Of a stretch of 64,000 bases of DNA, positions 46,357 to 58,609 are shown piece by piece (the stretch's first letter is position 1; every line of letters starts with the position of its first letter). The DNA comes from Schoenoplectus triqueter (taxonomy: Eukaryota; Streptophyta; Magnoliopsida; Poales; Cyperaceae). A program made the position numbers and the translations under genes. The stretch covers positions 1-64,000 of the forward strand of contig CAXKVV010000271.1 of the NCBI GenBank assembly GCA_964058805.1. Direction: 5' to 3'. The notes beneath the pieces were generated by a model, which saw only the letters and a program-made list of their open reading frames with translations, did not search any database and had not been told where the DNA came from.

Positions 46357-46779
46357 TTTTTATATATATAACTGATCGTGGAACTCACTGTTAGAACTCA
46401 GACTAAAAAAGTCAAAAAATAAAAATAGTTATGAGAATTTGACAAATCTAACAAACTATATTAGAGGATGAATCATCGAGCAAATTTTGAGGATAATATT
46501 TTGTCCAATCAAGAAATACTCGATGAAAAAAATCCTTTAACATGTACAGTTAGATTGCACTCTCTTAATTTGAAATGGTATGAAAATCGATGCCTTATAT
46601 AGACATTAATATTTGACTAGTGTCCATTGTGGGACTAAAATGCCTGCCAACTGAAACAATAGTTTTCAATAATGATTTAGGGCAAAAACATTTCATATAT
46701 GTCCACAGTCCACTGTGTTCAAGAGATGAGGACAAAGACTGAAAAAAAAATATAGGTCTCACTAATTTGCACATCAATA

Positions 46780-47131
46780 CTTTTTGGTAACGGTTTTGTT
46801 TAAAAACTGTTGCTAATGTGTGGGTCCCACTGATGTTCAGGAACCTAGAACGAAGAAAGGAAAAGAGAAAGGTGGGTCCCAAAAATCATTACGTAAGTTG
46901 TGGGACCCACTGGCTGGAACATCAATAATGATTTTTGTTCACAACCATTATTATATTTTTCATATTTTTTATTTTTTTGACAAATCTTTTATAACGGTTG
47001 ATAACAGTAAAACTAGTACTGAATTTCCGTTTTCTTCTTCATTTCACGGATGAAAACATATTTAGTAACTGTTTTCTTGAAAAATGTTATTAAATGGGGT
47101 TATAAAAAACAAGTTCTGTGATAGTGGTACG
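46780..47131. mobile_element. Possible CACTA-like terminal remnant
   Basis: The minus strand from 47131 begins CACTATCACAGAACTTG, and AACGGTTTTGTTTAAAAAC and AACTGTTTTCTTGAAAAATG inverted phrases lie at the two sides. GTGGGTCCCA / TGGGACCCAC repeats lie between. Only one plausible terminus is visible. Confidence 0.25.
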
Positions 47132-47674
47132 ACCAAGTTAAATATCATAGTAATAAAAAACTAGTAGCAGGATTCTGAATCCTTTCTCGGCGAGGTTTAC
47201 GTTTTCCCATATTTTTTCAAAGTTACATCATGGTCCTAATTTTGTCCGCCTTGGCCCTTGTGTGATAAAAACGGATTATAGCATCCGAGAGAGACAACAG
47301 ACGTTGTCCCTTGTGCTATTATGTGGTGGCGTGGAATTAAATAGCGTGCAACAGAACAGATCCCTCCGTAAGAGGATCTACATCAAACTGACAATGTCTA
47401 TTGTCAAATTTTAAATCGTTTACCACGTCATCTAATTTGTAATCTTCCAAGATAGATGGTTGAACACGGCATCGCTGCCATTGTCAAAATGGCATTTTTG
47501 TGAATTTTTTTCGCGCCAAATTAGCGCGCAAGACTACTTCCGTCAAAAAAATTTCCTCTTATCGCAGCAAAATGAATAGAGTGCTCTTCCATTCAATGGA
47601 AATTGCCTATTGGCTTATTGGCATTTCATTAAATTGCCCATTTGGCTTATTGGAGAAACTTGGTCACAATGTGG

Positions 47675-49060
47675 TGGTAAGGATGTTGGGCATGGAAAAA
47701 GTACTTCGGGATAGGAGAGTGCTGGCTGCTGTGTAGACTGCACGGTGGGCCCGTTTGAGACAAACCCTGTTGAAAGAGAAGCTGACATCATATATTTCTT
47801 TCAAGATTCATGCTGGCTGTGGAAGTCGTCCTCGAATTCTGCTAGAATACTTGTGCCATTTTTTTTATGTTTCAAACAAACACCTATGATACTGGATTGT
47901 GATATCAAATCATAAACTCGGTTTGAATATCCACTACTTTCAAAAAAATATATAACTTACCTTGAAGGCTTCAACACCCTAGCCTTTCCCAGAAGGGGCA
48001 ATTTTATGTTTTGCCCTTCTTTCAAAAATTTTGAAACAAAATGCATTCCCCTCTAAATTGTTCAACAAAATACTTTTGTGTACCTCATTTTCTGTTTTTT
48101 TTCTTTTTCATCTCCATTACTATGCTTTATTTTTTTTCATTTAGTTTCTTTCATTTAAACATACATTTTCATATGTAAATTTTTTTTATATGATATAAAT
48201 TTACATTCATGGAATTTTTAAAAATATTATGTATTTAAAAATAATTACAGTTTGTGTTTTTTTATTCTAGTATGTTTGAGTATGTTTGTATTCATTAATT
48301 ATATATTTTAAAAATGATCCCTAGATTATTGAATAAATTTAAAAATAAATAATATTATTGTTATTCTAAATATAACAAAGTAATGTAAAATAAATGTTTT
48401 CTTTATAAATCTTGCAAAATAATAACAAATATAAAAATTAAATTTGGAATATATATTAAATCATTACATGTTAATTTTTTTTGTTAAATAAAATTTTATT
48501 TTTATTTTATCACTCATCATATAGCATAGGCTCGGATGACTCAAACTATATGTATTTTTAATAAATTTATAATATCATTAAAAATTTGATAAATGAAGAT
48601 TTTATGAAAATTTGAGTGTATTAATGAAGAAGACTAAATTAAAAAAATAAACAAGATATATTGTTAATTATTTTATATGAAAATGTGTGTGTAAATGAAA
48701 GAAGCTAAATGAAAAAAAATAAACAAAGCATAATAATGGAGATGAAAGAAAAAAAAACTGAAAAATAAAATCCACAAAAGCATTTTGTTGAACAATTTGG
48801 AGAAGAGGGCATTTTGTTTCAAAATTTTTGAAAAAAAGGGCAAAACATAAAATTGCCCTCCCCAGAAGACCTCAAATGAACAAAATCTCTTGAGAGAAGG
48901 AACGGTCTTCGTTCACGGATCTCATTGATCTCAAATACCACATAAGGATAATTCAAATTCAAATACCTTGTACTCTTCTTCTTGTTAGATTGCTTGTGCA
49001 GCTTTATACAGACGTCCTTGAGTAAAAATTTACTCCATTTCTAGTACAAAGGAATTTTCA
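47675..49060 (-). pseudogene. Decayed copy of SDE3-like exons 2 and 3
   Basis: Sequence at 47675-47860 matches 50985-51165 of the SDE3-like gene (shared GTTTGAGACAAACCCTGTTG-type phrase and AAGAAGCTGACNTCAT), and 47955-47995 plus 48859-49060 match exon 2 (51300-51540), including the 3' splice region CTCCATTTCTAGTACAAAG. It is cut by an 863-bp TIR element. Same orientation and order as the parent, so it came from a local duplication. Confidence 0.75.
47996..48858. mobile_element. 863-bp TIR element (MULE-type MITE), copy 1
   Basis: Inverted ends GGGCAATTTTATGTTTTGCC and GGCAAAACATAAAATTGCCC continue inward for about 120 bp. Flanks TCCCAGAAG (47987-47995) and TCCCCAGAAG (48859-48868) are near-identical target duplications of 9-10 bp, a Mutator-like length. 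No coding capacity. Confidence 0.88.
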
Positions 49061-50305
49061 TTAGCTTTTCATATTATAAGGTAAACAATGATCAACTTGA
49101 ATGTCAGATGCAACTGAACAGTGCATCACAAAGCAACAGCATTAATTGACTAAATGACTAAATGAAAAGAAAAATTAACCATTTATCCCTTAATCAAACA
49201 TGTTAACTACGTTTAATACAAAACAAGTTTCTGTTTAGCACTATAGTTCATGCCTCTGGCATGTAATGGTACATACCCACCTAATTATATAAAGAGAACA
49301 CATAATCTTGCTCAAAGTGTCAACAAGTTCCTTCAAGAACACATAATAAGTCAGTAGTTGAAGAATCCAAATTTGAGAACAATAGTTTAATTTTTCATCA
49401 ATTTCCATTTTCAAAGCTACAAAATTAAGAAGGTTAAAAAAAACGTTGTAAAACTAAAAGGATTTTACCAATAATGTCCACATTTATGGGTAGGGAAAAA
49501 AGCAAGAGTAACAGATTTTTATTTATTTATTTTTGTATTGGACTTGTTTCTAATTGGCTGTAATAATTATTAAATTGCTATATTTGTAAGTTACGAAGCG
49601 GGTTAGGTAAAACAATAGTAACAACTAGCAGTGTCAATGAATTTATATGGGCGACATGATATTATCATAATAATTTAAGCCAAATCAATTACAAAAATCT
49701 TACTAATTGAATGTATAATCATATGAAAATATTTAAAACTTATAACCCAATTACAAATAAAAATAATGCCAATAAATTTAACAATATGATAACATAAAAA
49801 GTAACATCCGAACTTAACTAAATTAATAATATTAATTTTATAAGAAATGATAAGTTAATGAATTTAAGAAAATAACATCATATATTTGCTCTTAGACTAA
49901 TAAACTCTTGAGCAAGGAACAAATTAATAATGATATTAATAAATTCAATACCATGATATAGAAAGTTGAAATTTATAAATATTTCTCGGTAATTAATGTG
50001 ATCAAAGAGAAGCAAAATTTTCTCGGATACATAAATGTGAGATAGAGACACCCACAGAGCCTAACAGCTTAAATAGAGCAAGGATGTTTTGTTCTAGTAA
50101 CAGAACTTATGACTGAAGCATTGAAACTGGTAAACAAGCAAAAGCAAATCTGATTGATTGTTCCAATTATGGGACAATAATAATAACAGGAGTAATTTGT
50201 CCAATCCTTTTAAATATATCACAAAACGAGAGATTTGAAAACAAAATAAGAAAGCATTATAAATCATACAGTATTTTTTAAGGAGACAAAGTTTCATGCA
50301 ATCCT
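49061..50305. other. Gene-free stretch downstream of the SDE3-like gene
   Basis: AT-rich. The missing C-terminal RecA2 part of the SDE3-like gene is not found here. Confidence 0.5.
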
Positions 50306-53300
50306 TTAACGTATATGGGTTATAAAAAGCGGGTTGTTGGAGTTGTAGGGCACACTTTCAAGAAGCCTCTCAAAGAATGACTTCCTCAGACCGTAATTTC
50401 TCCCAATATATGATCTGACCCATTTGGGTTTATCATATTCTGAACCTGTTACCACAATAACCGTCTCCTCAGTTGCCAGATCTGCCAAAGCCACCGTCAT
50501 CTCAGGCTCAATAGCAGAGGAAGCATCCATAAAAAATATGTGGGAAAAATGACCGGCCTGTATCCCAGCAGCACACAACCTGAAGGCGCTAACAAAAGTT
50601 GATGTGATTATTCTAAAATCTTTAAGTTCTTTTAAAGTCGGGCAAGTGAAGCATTCTCCATGAAGTAGAGTCGTCGGCATTGTACCATCCGGAGCAAGAT
50701 CTTTATCCCGAAAAGCCGCATTAGCTCGGAATAAGTCAAATGTGCAGACATTTTCCATTACATGCCTCATTAATGAATCACAGGCTCTATTTGTGGGGGC
50801 ACAAACTAGAACTCGGGTATCGTTACAGGATTCATAAATTTTGACGACTATATCCTTGATGAGGATTAACATTTTAGTGATGCCTCCATTAATATCATGA
50901 GTTAAGGGGCCTTCAATTAGGTAAGGGATTGGGGCTAATTCGTGACTGAGAATTTTATCCATTAGAGAAATTTGTTCTTGTTGTGCTGGTAAGGATGTGG
51001 GTTTTGGGAAAAGAATTTGGCAGAGGAGAGGATTGTCTGCGGCTGAGACCGCACGATGAGCCTGTTTCGGACAAACCCTGTTGAAGGAGAAGCTGACTTC
51101 ATACTTCTTTGATGGTTCGTGCTGTTTATGGAAGTCATCCTTGAATTCTGCTAGAATAGTTGCATTCTGCTCAACACGAGACAGAACACCCTATAGATAT
51201 TTTTCAAACAAAAAGATATTAATGTTAGAAAAAGGACAGTATTGAAATAGTTATTCGAATTTAAAAATTTACAATTCAGATTAATACAACTTACATGAAA
51301 GGGTTCAAAATCCAGGCTTTTACCTGCAGACCTCAAGAAGACGTGATCTCCTGAGAACAGAATTGGTCTTTTTCCACGGACCTTCTCAATCTTAAGCACC
51401 ACATAAGGATAATTTTTTTGTGTCTTTGAATTTGAATCCTTTTTACTCTTCTCTTTACAAGATTGATTCTGCAAACCTGGGCTCTCTTTGTTGCGGAGTA
51501 TTAGTGTGACATTCTTGAGCATATAATCACTCCATCTCTAGTACAAAGCGACTCTTGTTAGTTCTCCATGCATGTTATAGCATAAACAATGATTTTCCAA
51601 GGTAAAATGCCATCAGACAGGTCTTGACAATGCAAACAGCATTTTATTGGAATTTTGAAGTATGATTTCAGTTATTAGACCAATCAAGGGGATATTCAAC
51701 ATTAAAAGTACAATTTATTTTTTAAACAATAATAAAGCCTGTTTTCTTTGTCCAATGCAACTTCGTAACAAATGCTAAAAAGATGTATATATTCAGCACC
51801 ATGGTTCATGACTTACATATTTGTATACACCTACCTAACCTAATGGTCAGTTTTTTTTTTGTATATAAGAATTATAATAATTATATTATTAATAATAAGG
51901 GTAATAAAAATAAAATTTTAAATCAATTAATGACAGCACGACACCGACAGTGACGTCTTACACTGTTTTACACAAAGACGCCACTGACAATACTAAATTT
52001 TGTAATTAAGTAATTTTTTTAAGTTTTAGCAATTCGAAATTTGCAGTCACTGCATCATTAATAATATCAGAATCGGATGTACGCCAAACTACTCTAACAA
52101 TGTTGGACACAAATGGAGAATGCCAACCAGAAAAGACCCAGATTTGGATTAATTAAACCAAACCCAAGAAATGATTACCTCATAAACGAAATCCTCTGCA
52201 TAAAGCAGAGCTGCAAAATAGTCAGCATATGTATCTGGTGACAATGACATTTTTAACACCCATGGCACAATATCGTTCTTTATCATCTCTCTGTGTTCTG
52301 GTATCAAATATCTCTCGGTGCCACCCTTTCCAACTTTCTTGGGGTCTTCAATATCACTCGGACCACGTCCACTTTTAGGAGAGACATTCGATTTGGAATC
52401 TTTATATTCAGTCTGATCAAGACAAGCTTTTGATGAAGCTGAGCTTTTAAAAGAATTCAAATCGAAATTTGACTGTACAAAGGGTAAAGTTCTTGCCTGT
52501 TTTAATGAATAAATGGAAGACGAAGTAGGTTTGGGTGTAGGAGACACGGCTGGTACAGGCTCTGAAGCCACAGATTTCGCAGACGTATCCTTCTTAGGAA
52601 CATAATGCATACGAGGCACATTTGCTCCCCTCTCGGTGCCACCCTTTCCAACTTTCTTGGGGCCTTCAATATCACTCAGACCACGTCCACTTTTAGGAGA
52701 GGCATTCGATTTGGAATCTCTAAATTCAGTCTGATCAAGACAAGCTTTTGATGAAGCTGAGCTTTTAAAAGAATTCGAACCGAAATCTGACCCTACAAAG
52801 GGTGAAGTTCTTGCCTGTTGTAATGAATAAATGGGAGACGAAGTAGGTTTTGGTGTAGGTGACACGGCTGGTACAGGCTTTGAAGCCACAGATTTCTCAG
52901 ACGTATCCTTCTTAGGAACATAATGCATACGAGGGACATTTGCGGGTTTAATTATAAAACTGTTAGGCAAAGAAATAGCATCTGGCCTAGAAGGAGATGA
53001 AGATGGTACAGTTTTAGTGAACAAAGAACTCGTAGTAGTATTTGATTTGACATTCGATTGAGCAAATGAAGCAGCATCTGGCCTTTGAGAAGACGAAGAT
53101 GACACAACTTTTGAAGGAAAGGAACCAGTAAAAATGTATAATTTGACATCTGATTGATCAAAAGATGGGTTGATTTGTGTGTGTCCATGGACTACCTTTG
53201 AATCATTTGATTCAATTTTTGATGGACAAGCGTATGATCTAGCAGGAGCTCCAAAGTTTACGCATGAATCAGGTTCCTGCATACGAGGCGTAAGAAGATT

Positions 53301-53642
53301 TTCTTTGAAATTTTCATCATCAAATTGGTGAAGATGAGGTCTATTTTGATTTGCACTTCTGTTGGGTTGCCAGCGATTAGATGTATCGTCATTTTGCAAC
53401 TGATAATAATGGTGTGTATTTTGGGTTGCCCTTCTACGAAGTTCTAATAACTCGCTGTCTTCGCAACAAGAGAACAAGAAACTACCTAATAAACGTAGGA
53501 AACGATGGACCATGGCGATCGCTGAAACTTCAGTAGTGATCAGAGATTCAGAGAGGGGAGGGTGGGTTAAAGTGACACTGGAGGGAGGGCGGAGGTAAAG
53601 TAGATGAAAGGAAAGTGGTAGGCAGCTAATCCTTCTTTTCAT
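50306..53642 (-). CDS. SDE3/MOV10-like helicase, truncated and lacking catalytic motifs
   Basis: Three exons, all phase 0: 53642-52179, 51537-51295, 51190-50306. The likely start is ATG 53513 (MVHRFLRLLGSFLFSCCEDS); an in-frame ATG at 53642 would add 43 residues. Exon 1 has a long low-complexity region with a 106-residue tandem duplication, then YLIPEHREMIKNDIVPWVLK and YADYFAALLYAEDF, typical of SDE3. Exon 2 (RWSDYMLKNVTL) and early exon 3 (YEVSFSFNRVCPKQAHRAV) also fit. SDE3 is a superfamily 1 helicase of RNA silencing. Here the Walker A region reads GPLTHDINGGITK instead of GPPGTGKT, motif II reads MDASSAIEPE instead of DEA(S/G)QAxEPE, the GDPxQL motif is gone, and the protein stops before RecA2 (FITHIR-stop). 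With no frameshift or internal stop it may be a pseudo-helicase or a young pseudogene. Confidence 0.8.
51848..52030 (+). mobile_element. MULE terminal fragment related to the large MULE
   Basis: CAGTTTTTTTTTGTATATAA, then ATTATATTATTAATAATAAG and a decayed ACGCCACTGACAAT subterminal copy parallel the left end at 25087-25180. It lies in intron 1 of the SDE3-like gene. No matching right end was found. Confidence 0.6.
52313..52948 (-). repeat. 318-bp tandem duplication inside SDE3-like exon 1
   Basis: Two in-frame copies of 106 residues (NVPRMHYVPKKDTS to PKKVGKGGTER) begin at matching TCTCGGTGCCACC points at 52313 and 52631 and are roughly 90% identical by eye. Confidence 0.95.
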
Positions 53643-53699
53643 GTCTTTGTCTTTGTCTTTATTGTTTACTTTCCGTCAACTTAGTTATTAAGGATAACA

Positions 53700-54440
53700 T
53701 TAGTGGGAGTGGAGCAGGTACCGTACTCCACAGGATGGGACTGATGAAAGAAATGTATTCAAAAAGAAAGGACCCAAGGATTTCGGTCATCTCTAGTCTT
53801 TAGAGATAGATAGATCCCTACAAAACCCCCCTACATCACATGGCGAACAAGTATTCGGGATCGGCTCGCGATTTAACTCATAAATAGCTCGCTCATTATC
53901 AGTTTCAGATGGATTATACCCTCAAAAAAAAAATCAGTTTCAGATGGATTAATTTGATTTCAACTCGATTCATATTTTTATGAGTTAAATTTGAGCTAAG
54001 TCCATCTCATTCGAGATTAGCTCATCAACACATATATATTATATTATAGATTTTAAATTATATTTTTTTATAAATAAAATAATATAGCTTATTAATTTAA
54101 ATTACTAAACTCAAAATTATTTCACAAAATCTAATTCAGTTCTATAATGATATTTCTATTTCACTTTTTTATTTTAAAAATATTAATAATAACTTCCAAT
54201 CTCTCTTTTCTCTCTCAAATCTCAACTATCATATTCATTAATGCACATTTTGGCTCATGAGTCAATTATGAGCTAACTCGAGTTATGATAAGCTAAGTTC
54301 AAGATTTTATTTTTCAACTCATAAACATCTCACGAACTAGCTCAACTCGACTCATATTTTTATTAATCGAGTTTGAACTTAGTCAATCTCGTTCAAACTC
54401 AACTTGTTCGCAACCCTATTTACAGAACCAAATCATCTCA
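53700..54440. other. Upstream region of the SDE3-like gene
   Basis: AT-rich with repeated ACTCGAGTT/AACTCGATT-like phrases typical of decayed hAT or MITE debris. No gene. Confidence 0.35.
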
Positions 54441-54442
54441 AG

Positions 54443-54745
54443 CAGAGGCAGATGCACATTGGCCTAGGGGGGTCAATTGACCATTTAGATTTTGAAAAAT
54501 AATTTTTGATCTTCATATATTGTTTGATTAATTTTTATTGAGAAAAAATATTTAGTACCATCGACATAACATAGTTATGTAAAAGTTTCAAAATATAAAA
54601 TCCATAAAGAAATTTTTTCTTCAATGACATGATTATTTATTATTTTGAGAGAAAGTAATTAACGCATTAAAACTATAATTATTGCTCACGTGGATCGCCC
54701 CTATAGCTCTGTAGTTCGATCCTGCATGGGGGCAATTCATTATTC
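54443..54745. mobile_element. hAT-like fragment
   Basis: AGAGGCAGATGCACATTGGC followed by GGGGGGTCAATTGACC resembles a frequent plant hAT terminus. The right side near 54690-54740 has GGATCGCCCCTA and CATGGGGGC. Paired ends were not established. Confidence 0.35.
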
Positions 54746-54967
54746 GTTTTTACATATAAGCTTTGGTCACTTCCGTATTCTCAGAAACGCTGAAAAGTAT
54801 AACTAGCCTCAATAACAAGGAAAAGAGAAGCACTCATTGTAAAAGTTACAGTACAAATGAAAATTTGCACTAGCTTTAAAACTCAAGGCTATCTTAATTT
54901 GTCAAAAATATTTCCCGGTACTAACCTACATGATAATTTGGTATCCAATTGCCATAAAATAAAAATA

Positions 54968-55280
54968 GGGGAGGGATCACGTGACAATAGGTTATTTTTA
55001 ACTTATAGATCGATAGTGTTTCAAATTTTATGTAATTTATTCATACAATTTAGTTATTATTTGATGATCCATCAAAGATATAAATTATAACTTTTACAAA
55101 TTGTATAAATTTTTGATGATTCATCCATCAAACAATAACTAAATTGCATAAAATTTGAAACACAATCGATTTATAAGTTGAAGTATATCTATATCTATAT
55201 TTTTTATTTTTGATATTTTTAAATTATTTAGAATTTATTGTAAAAATTGTTAAAAGAGCCCATTGTTAAGTGATCCTCCC
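54968..55280. mobile_element. Foldback MITE, complete copy
   Basis: Ends GGGGAGGGATCACGTGACAA and TTGTTAAGTGATCCTCCC are inverted repeats. The interior pairs around TTGATGATCCATCAAAG and TTTGATGATTCATCCATCAA. Related to the truncated copy at 1-228. The target duplication is unclear. Confidence 0.75.
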
Positions 55281-56022
55281 ACAAAAAAAAAAGTACACAA
55301 TAAAAATAACAGAGGAGAAAATTTAGGTCTATAAACCTACTCCGGATAGTGAAAAAATGTACAAACTAATGGAACAGTGCCTCTGATTCTGGCAAGCAAG
55401 AAATGATGTATCAGAACAATTCCATTAAGCAGCACATTTGTTTGTATCGCCTTTGTTAGCATGAAAAAAGCATGATATAAAGAATTGAACGGTTGAGCCT
55501 TCAAACGTCAGACCTAATAAACTGAATATCTAATAAAACAACCCTACTCTACAATGCAACTGCAGCATTAGACCGCAGGAGCATTAGGAAAAAAATGATA
55601 TTAAACAATTTGAATTGAAGCCTTCAAGGTCTCTTTTTCTTCCTTTTCTTCTCGTCGCTCAAAAGCTCTTTTATACTGTCTATTCTTTTCTCGCCATGGA
55701 GTGACAGATAACACCATCTGAATCCCGAAACTCCTCACAGTTATAATTAATAATTGGCAAACGATATTTTCACTCTTCCGAATAATAAAAAATATCACTA
55801 TTTTATCATTCTTCTAAAAACATATTATTCTATCATTCTTCTAAAGTTATTCATTGATTTGTCAAACAGACTCATATTTGAATTTGATAAAATATATAGT
55901 TATTCAATTATTAGGTATATATAATAATATTCAAGTAGAGTAAATATACTTCATATCATCTAATCACATTTTAAGTATTACAGAATCTCTTTTATTTATT
56001 AATAAAATTATACTTATATATT

Positions 56023-56218
56023 CAGAGACGGAGCTTCTCTTTGAGAAATTGGGCTATGGCCCCCTCTTTCAATCCAAAATCTCATATATAACCTATATAT
56101 TTTATGTTCTAATTGTTCTTTGTATCACAAATTTGCCCCTCTAAATAATTTTGTAGTGTATTTTTTAATTCTTATTTTAGTTGGCCCCTTCTTATTTGAG
56201 CCTTAAGCTCCGCTACTG
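56023..56218. mobile_element. 196-bp hAT MITE with 8-bp target duplication
   Basis: Begins CAGAGACGGAGCTT and ends AAGCTCCGCTACTG; the 8-bp TATATATT stands on both sides (56015-56022 and 56219-56226). The 8-bp duplication and CAG/CTG ends fit hAT. Confidence 0.85.
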
Positions 56219-56563
56219 TATATATTCACAATTATGTTATATAAATGTAATTAATGTATCAGTGAATATAATTAAAATATAATTAGCATCTTTTATTTCA
56301 CTAATCATATTTAATATTTTCAGAGAGTACGCTAACCGATCAAAAATCAGTCATTCCGAAAATAAAAAAATTCGCCAAAGTTTCGAAATCTGGATGATCG
56401 TTATCACCTATTTATTCACGATCGCGATCACTTGCTATCTAGCAGAGTATAGTTATCCAAACTCTGTTTGGTCGAAGAGAATAAATAATAAGTTAATCAG
56501 ACATGCTCCGTGTCGAAGGGAAGGATCCGATTCAGTCTGGGGAGAAATAATTTATCAAAAAAA

Positions 56564-56588
56564 TGCGGTGAGCGTGGATCGAACACGC

Positions 56589-56631
<43 letters not shown>

Positions 56632-56636
56632 CCCGC
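56564..56636 (-). tRNA. tRNA-Phe (GAA)
   Basis: On the minus strand GCGGGGATAGCTCAGTTGGG starts the gene at 56636; the D-arm, the anticodon loop with GAA at 56603-56601, the variable region and the TTCGATCC T-loop follow, and the acceptor strand CACCGC plus discriminator A ends at 56564. All four arms pair. 73 nt, no intron. CCA is not encoded, as expected for a nuclear gene. Confidence 0.97.
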
Positions 56637-57770
56637 TAGTTGTTAACAAAGGACGCTCTCTCATATCAGATAATATTTCTTGTATTAAATAATTTCACTA
56701 CAGTTTAAGTCTGAAAGGCCCAAAAGGCCGCACGTCCGAGCGAAACCAACATGGGCTCAACTTGTTGAAGAATTCCCTGAAGGATCGACACTCGCAAATC
56801 GCAACGCTTCGTACTAGCCTTGTAAGGGAATTTTACATCCACAATCTTTGTAGTAGGCATATAACGAACGTTTGGCAAATTAAAGGATATCACTAAATTA
56901 GTAAAAATAGAATAGTAATTTTTGGAAGAGTGTTGAGAAGTGTTTTATTTTCGTAGTAAATGTTAGCTAGAATAGTACATTGCAAATTGCTTAAAATGTT
57001 ATTAGAAACATGAAATACAAAAAAAAATCTTAAGGTTGTTTGTATTGCTTTGGAGACAAATAATCTTTGTTTGCAATTAGCTCACCAACACAATTTTTGC
57101 ACGTACAAATAAAAAAAAAGCATATAACTAAAAGAAAAATATATATAATTTTAAAGAATTAATTCACCAAATGGATATGCATAGAACAATTAGGTTAATA
57201 AAAATTGCAAATCAAGCTCATAACTGCCATTACAATGCAAAGTTCCCTAATTGCCTTGGTGCATGAAAAGCCTCACAAGCTGAAGGAGTACGTGAAATTT
57301 CTAAGTACCACCAGAAAAAATTGCTGGTACATCATGCATCATGAATTTTCTTTCTAAAGCAACTAACTTGAAGCTTCTCACTTCTAGCATAGCCAAGAAA
57401 TTTCGTATCAACAGAGCATCTGTCGAGGACACGACAAAAATTTTATCGTAGAAGGAGAATGAAAACTGAACTTCTAATTTTAGAAAAAATGATGTGTCTA
57501 GCTAACACTAATTCTTAGTTCTGACCTGACCCCCTCTTAGAAGTCACAATTGTATAAAAACATAAATATTTTGATTGTGTAAAATATAAGTACTTAGTAT
57601 CATTTTTATTTGTCTTTGTGGACATTCATAAAAAAAAGGTTTACAATTGTATAGCCCTCTTTTTTCTCTTCTTCCTATCCTCTTCTTCTCTCTTAAAAGT
57701 CACATCACCCTGGTTAATGGCTACAAATCTATTTCTGTTTTTACCTCCTCACCTTAATTATTTAACCAGT

Positions 57771-58204
57771 CATGGGCGGATGTAGGATTTTAGTCAGGGG
57801 GGGCAAATATCGGATTGTAATAGTTTATCGGGTTTAAATCCATTAACTAATCGGGTACTAAATAAAAAAATAATAATTTAATATATATTCTTACCTAATA
57901 AAAAATTTATTAGAATAATAACATTTTATATATTAAAAATAACAATAAAATAAAGCTCAAAGTAATAGATAATCAAGTTGATGAAGAAAATTTTCGTCTA
58001 TAAAACTTTATATTTTGATATATTTGCATAATTATTTTATTATATATGATATTAAATATTTTTTTCTCAATAAAATTAATCAGACAATTCAGGAGGGGCA
58101 AAAAAATTTTCCGGGGGGGGGGGGGCAAACTACCGAAAAACACTGTTTTTCAAAATCTAGGGGGGGACGCTGTCCCCCCCTGGCCACAGCTGCATCCGCC
58201 CCTG
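57771..58204. mobile_element. 434-bp non-autonomous hAT element with 8-bp target duplication
   Basis: Begins CATGGGCGGATGTAGG and ends GCATCCGCCCCTG; TAACCAGT flanks it at 57763-57770 and 58205-58212. G-runs and C-runs near the right end make it prone to slippage. No transposase. Confidence 0.92.
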
Positions 58205-58609
58205 TAACCAGTGGACCATCCTGCAAAGCCTGCATGCTACATGGTAATTCATTTAAAAACACATCTTTTTTTTTTCAATGGGAAAAGATGGACCATTTTG
58301 AAGCATAGGATGTTTTTAATATAATTTTTTTTATAATTAAACTACAAACTAAAGTACTTTACAATTGTCGTGTCGTTTTTTATCCGACAATTAGCCTGAT
58401 ATGGAGTAAGAAAGTAAAAAAAATAGATTTATTTTTTTTATAACGACACATTGACTTTGCATATTTTGATGAATTTACAATGTTTACTATTAAATATATG
58501 AGTAAGAATTTTTTTTCGGGAGAATTGGATGGAATCGAAGTTTGAGGAAGATTCCAATTATATAAAACTAGAAGGCTAAAAGATGTTGGAACTTATTCTT
58601 ACTTTTTTA

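Noticed and set aside
46805..46920. Cluster of GTGGGTCCCA motifs as TCP regulatory sites
   Set aside because: They lie in a probable transposon remnant with inverted repeats and no adjacent gene, so regulation is not supported.
47500..47736. 78-residue frame on plus
   Set aside because: It overlaps the decayed SDE3-like exon copy, which is coding on the minus strand, and has no motif of its own.
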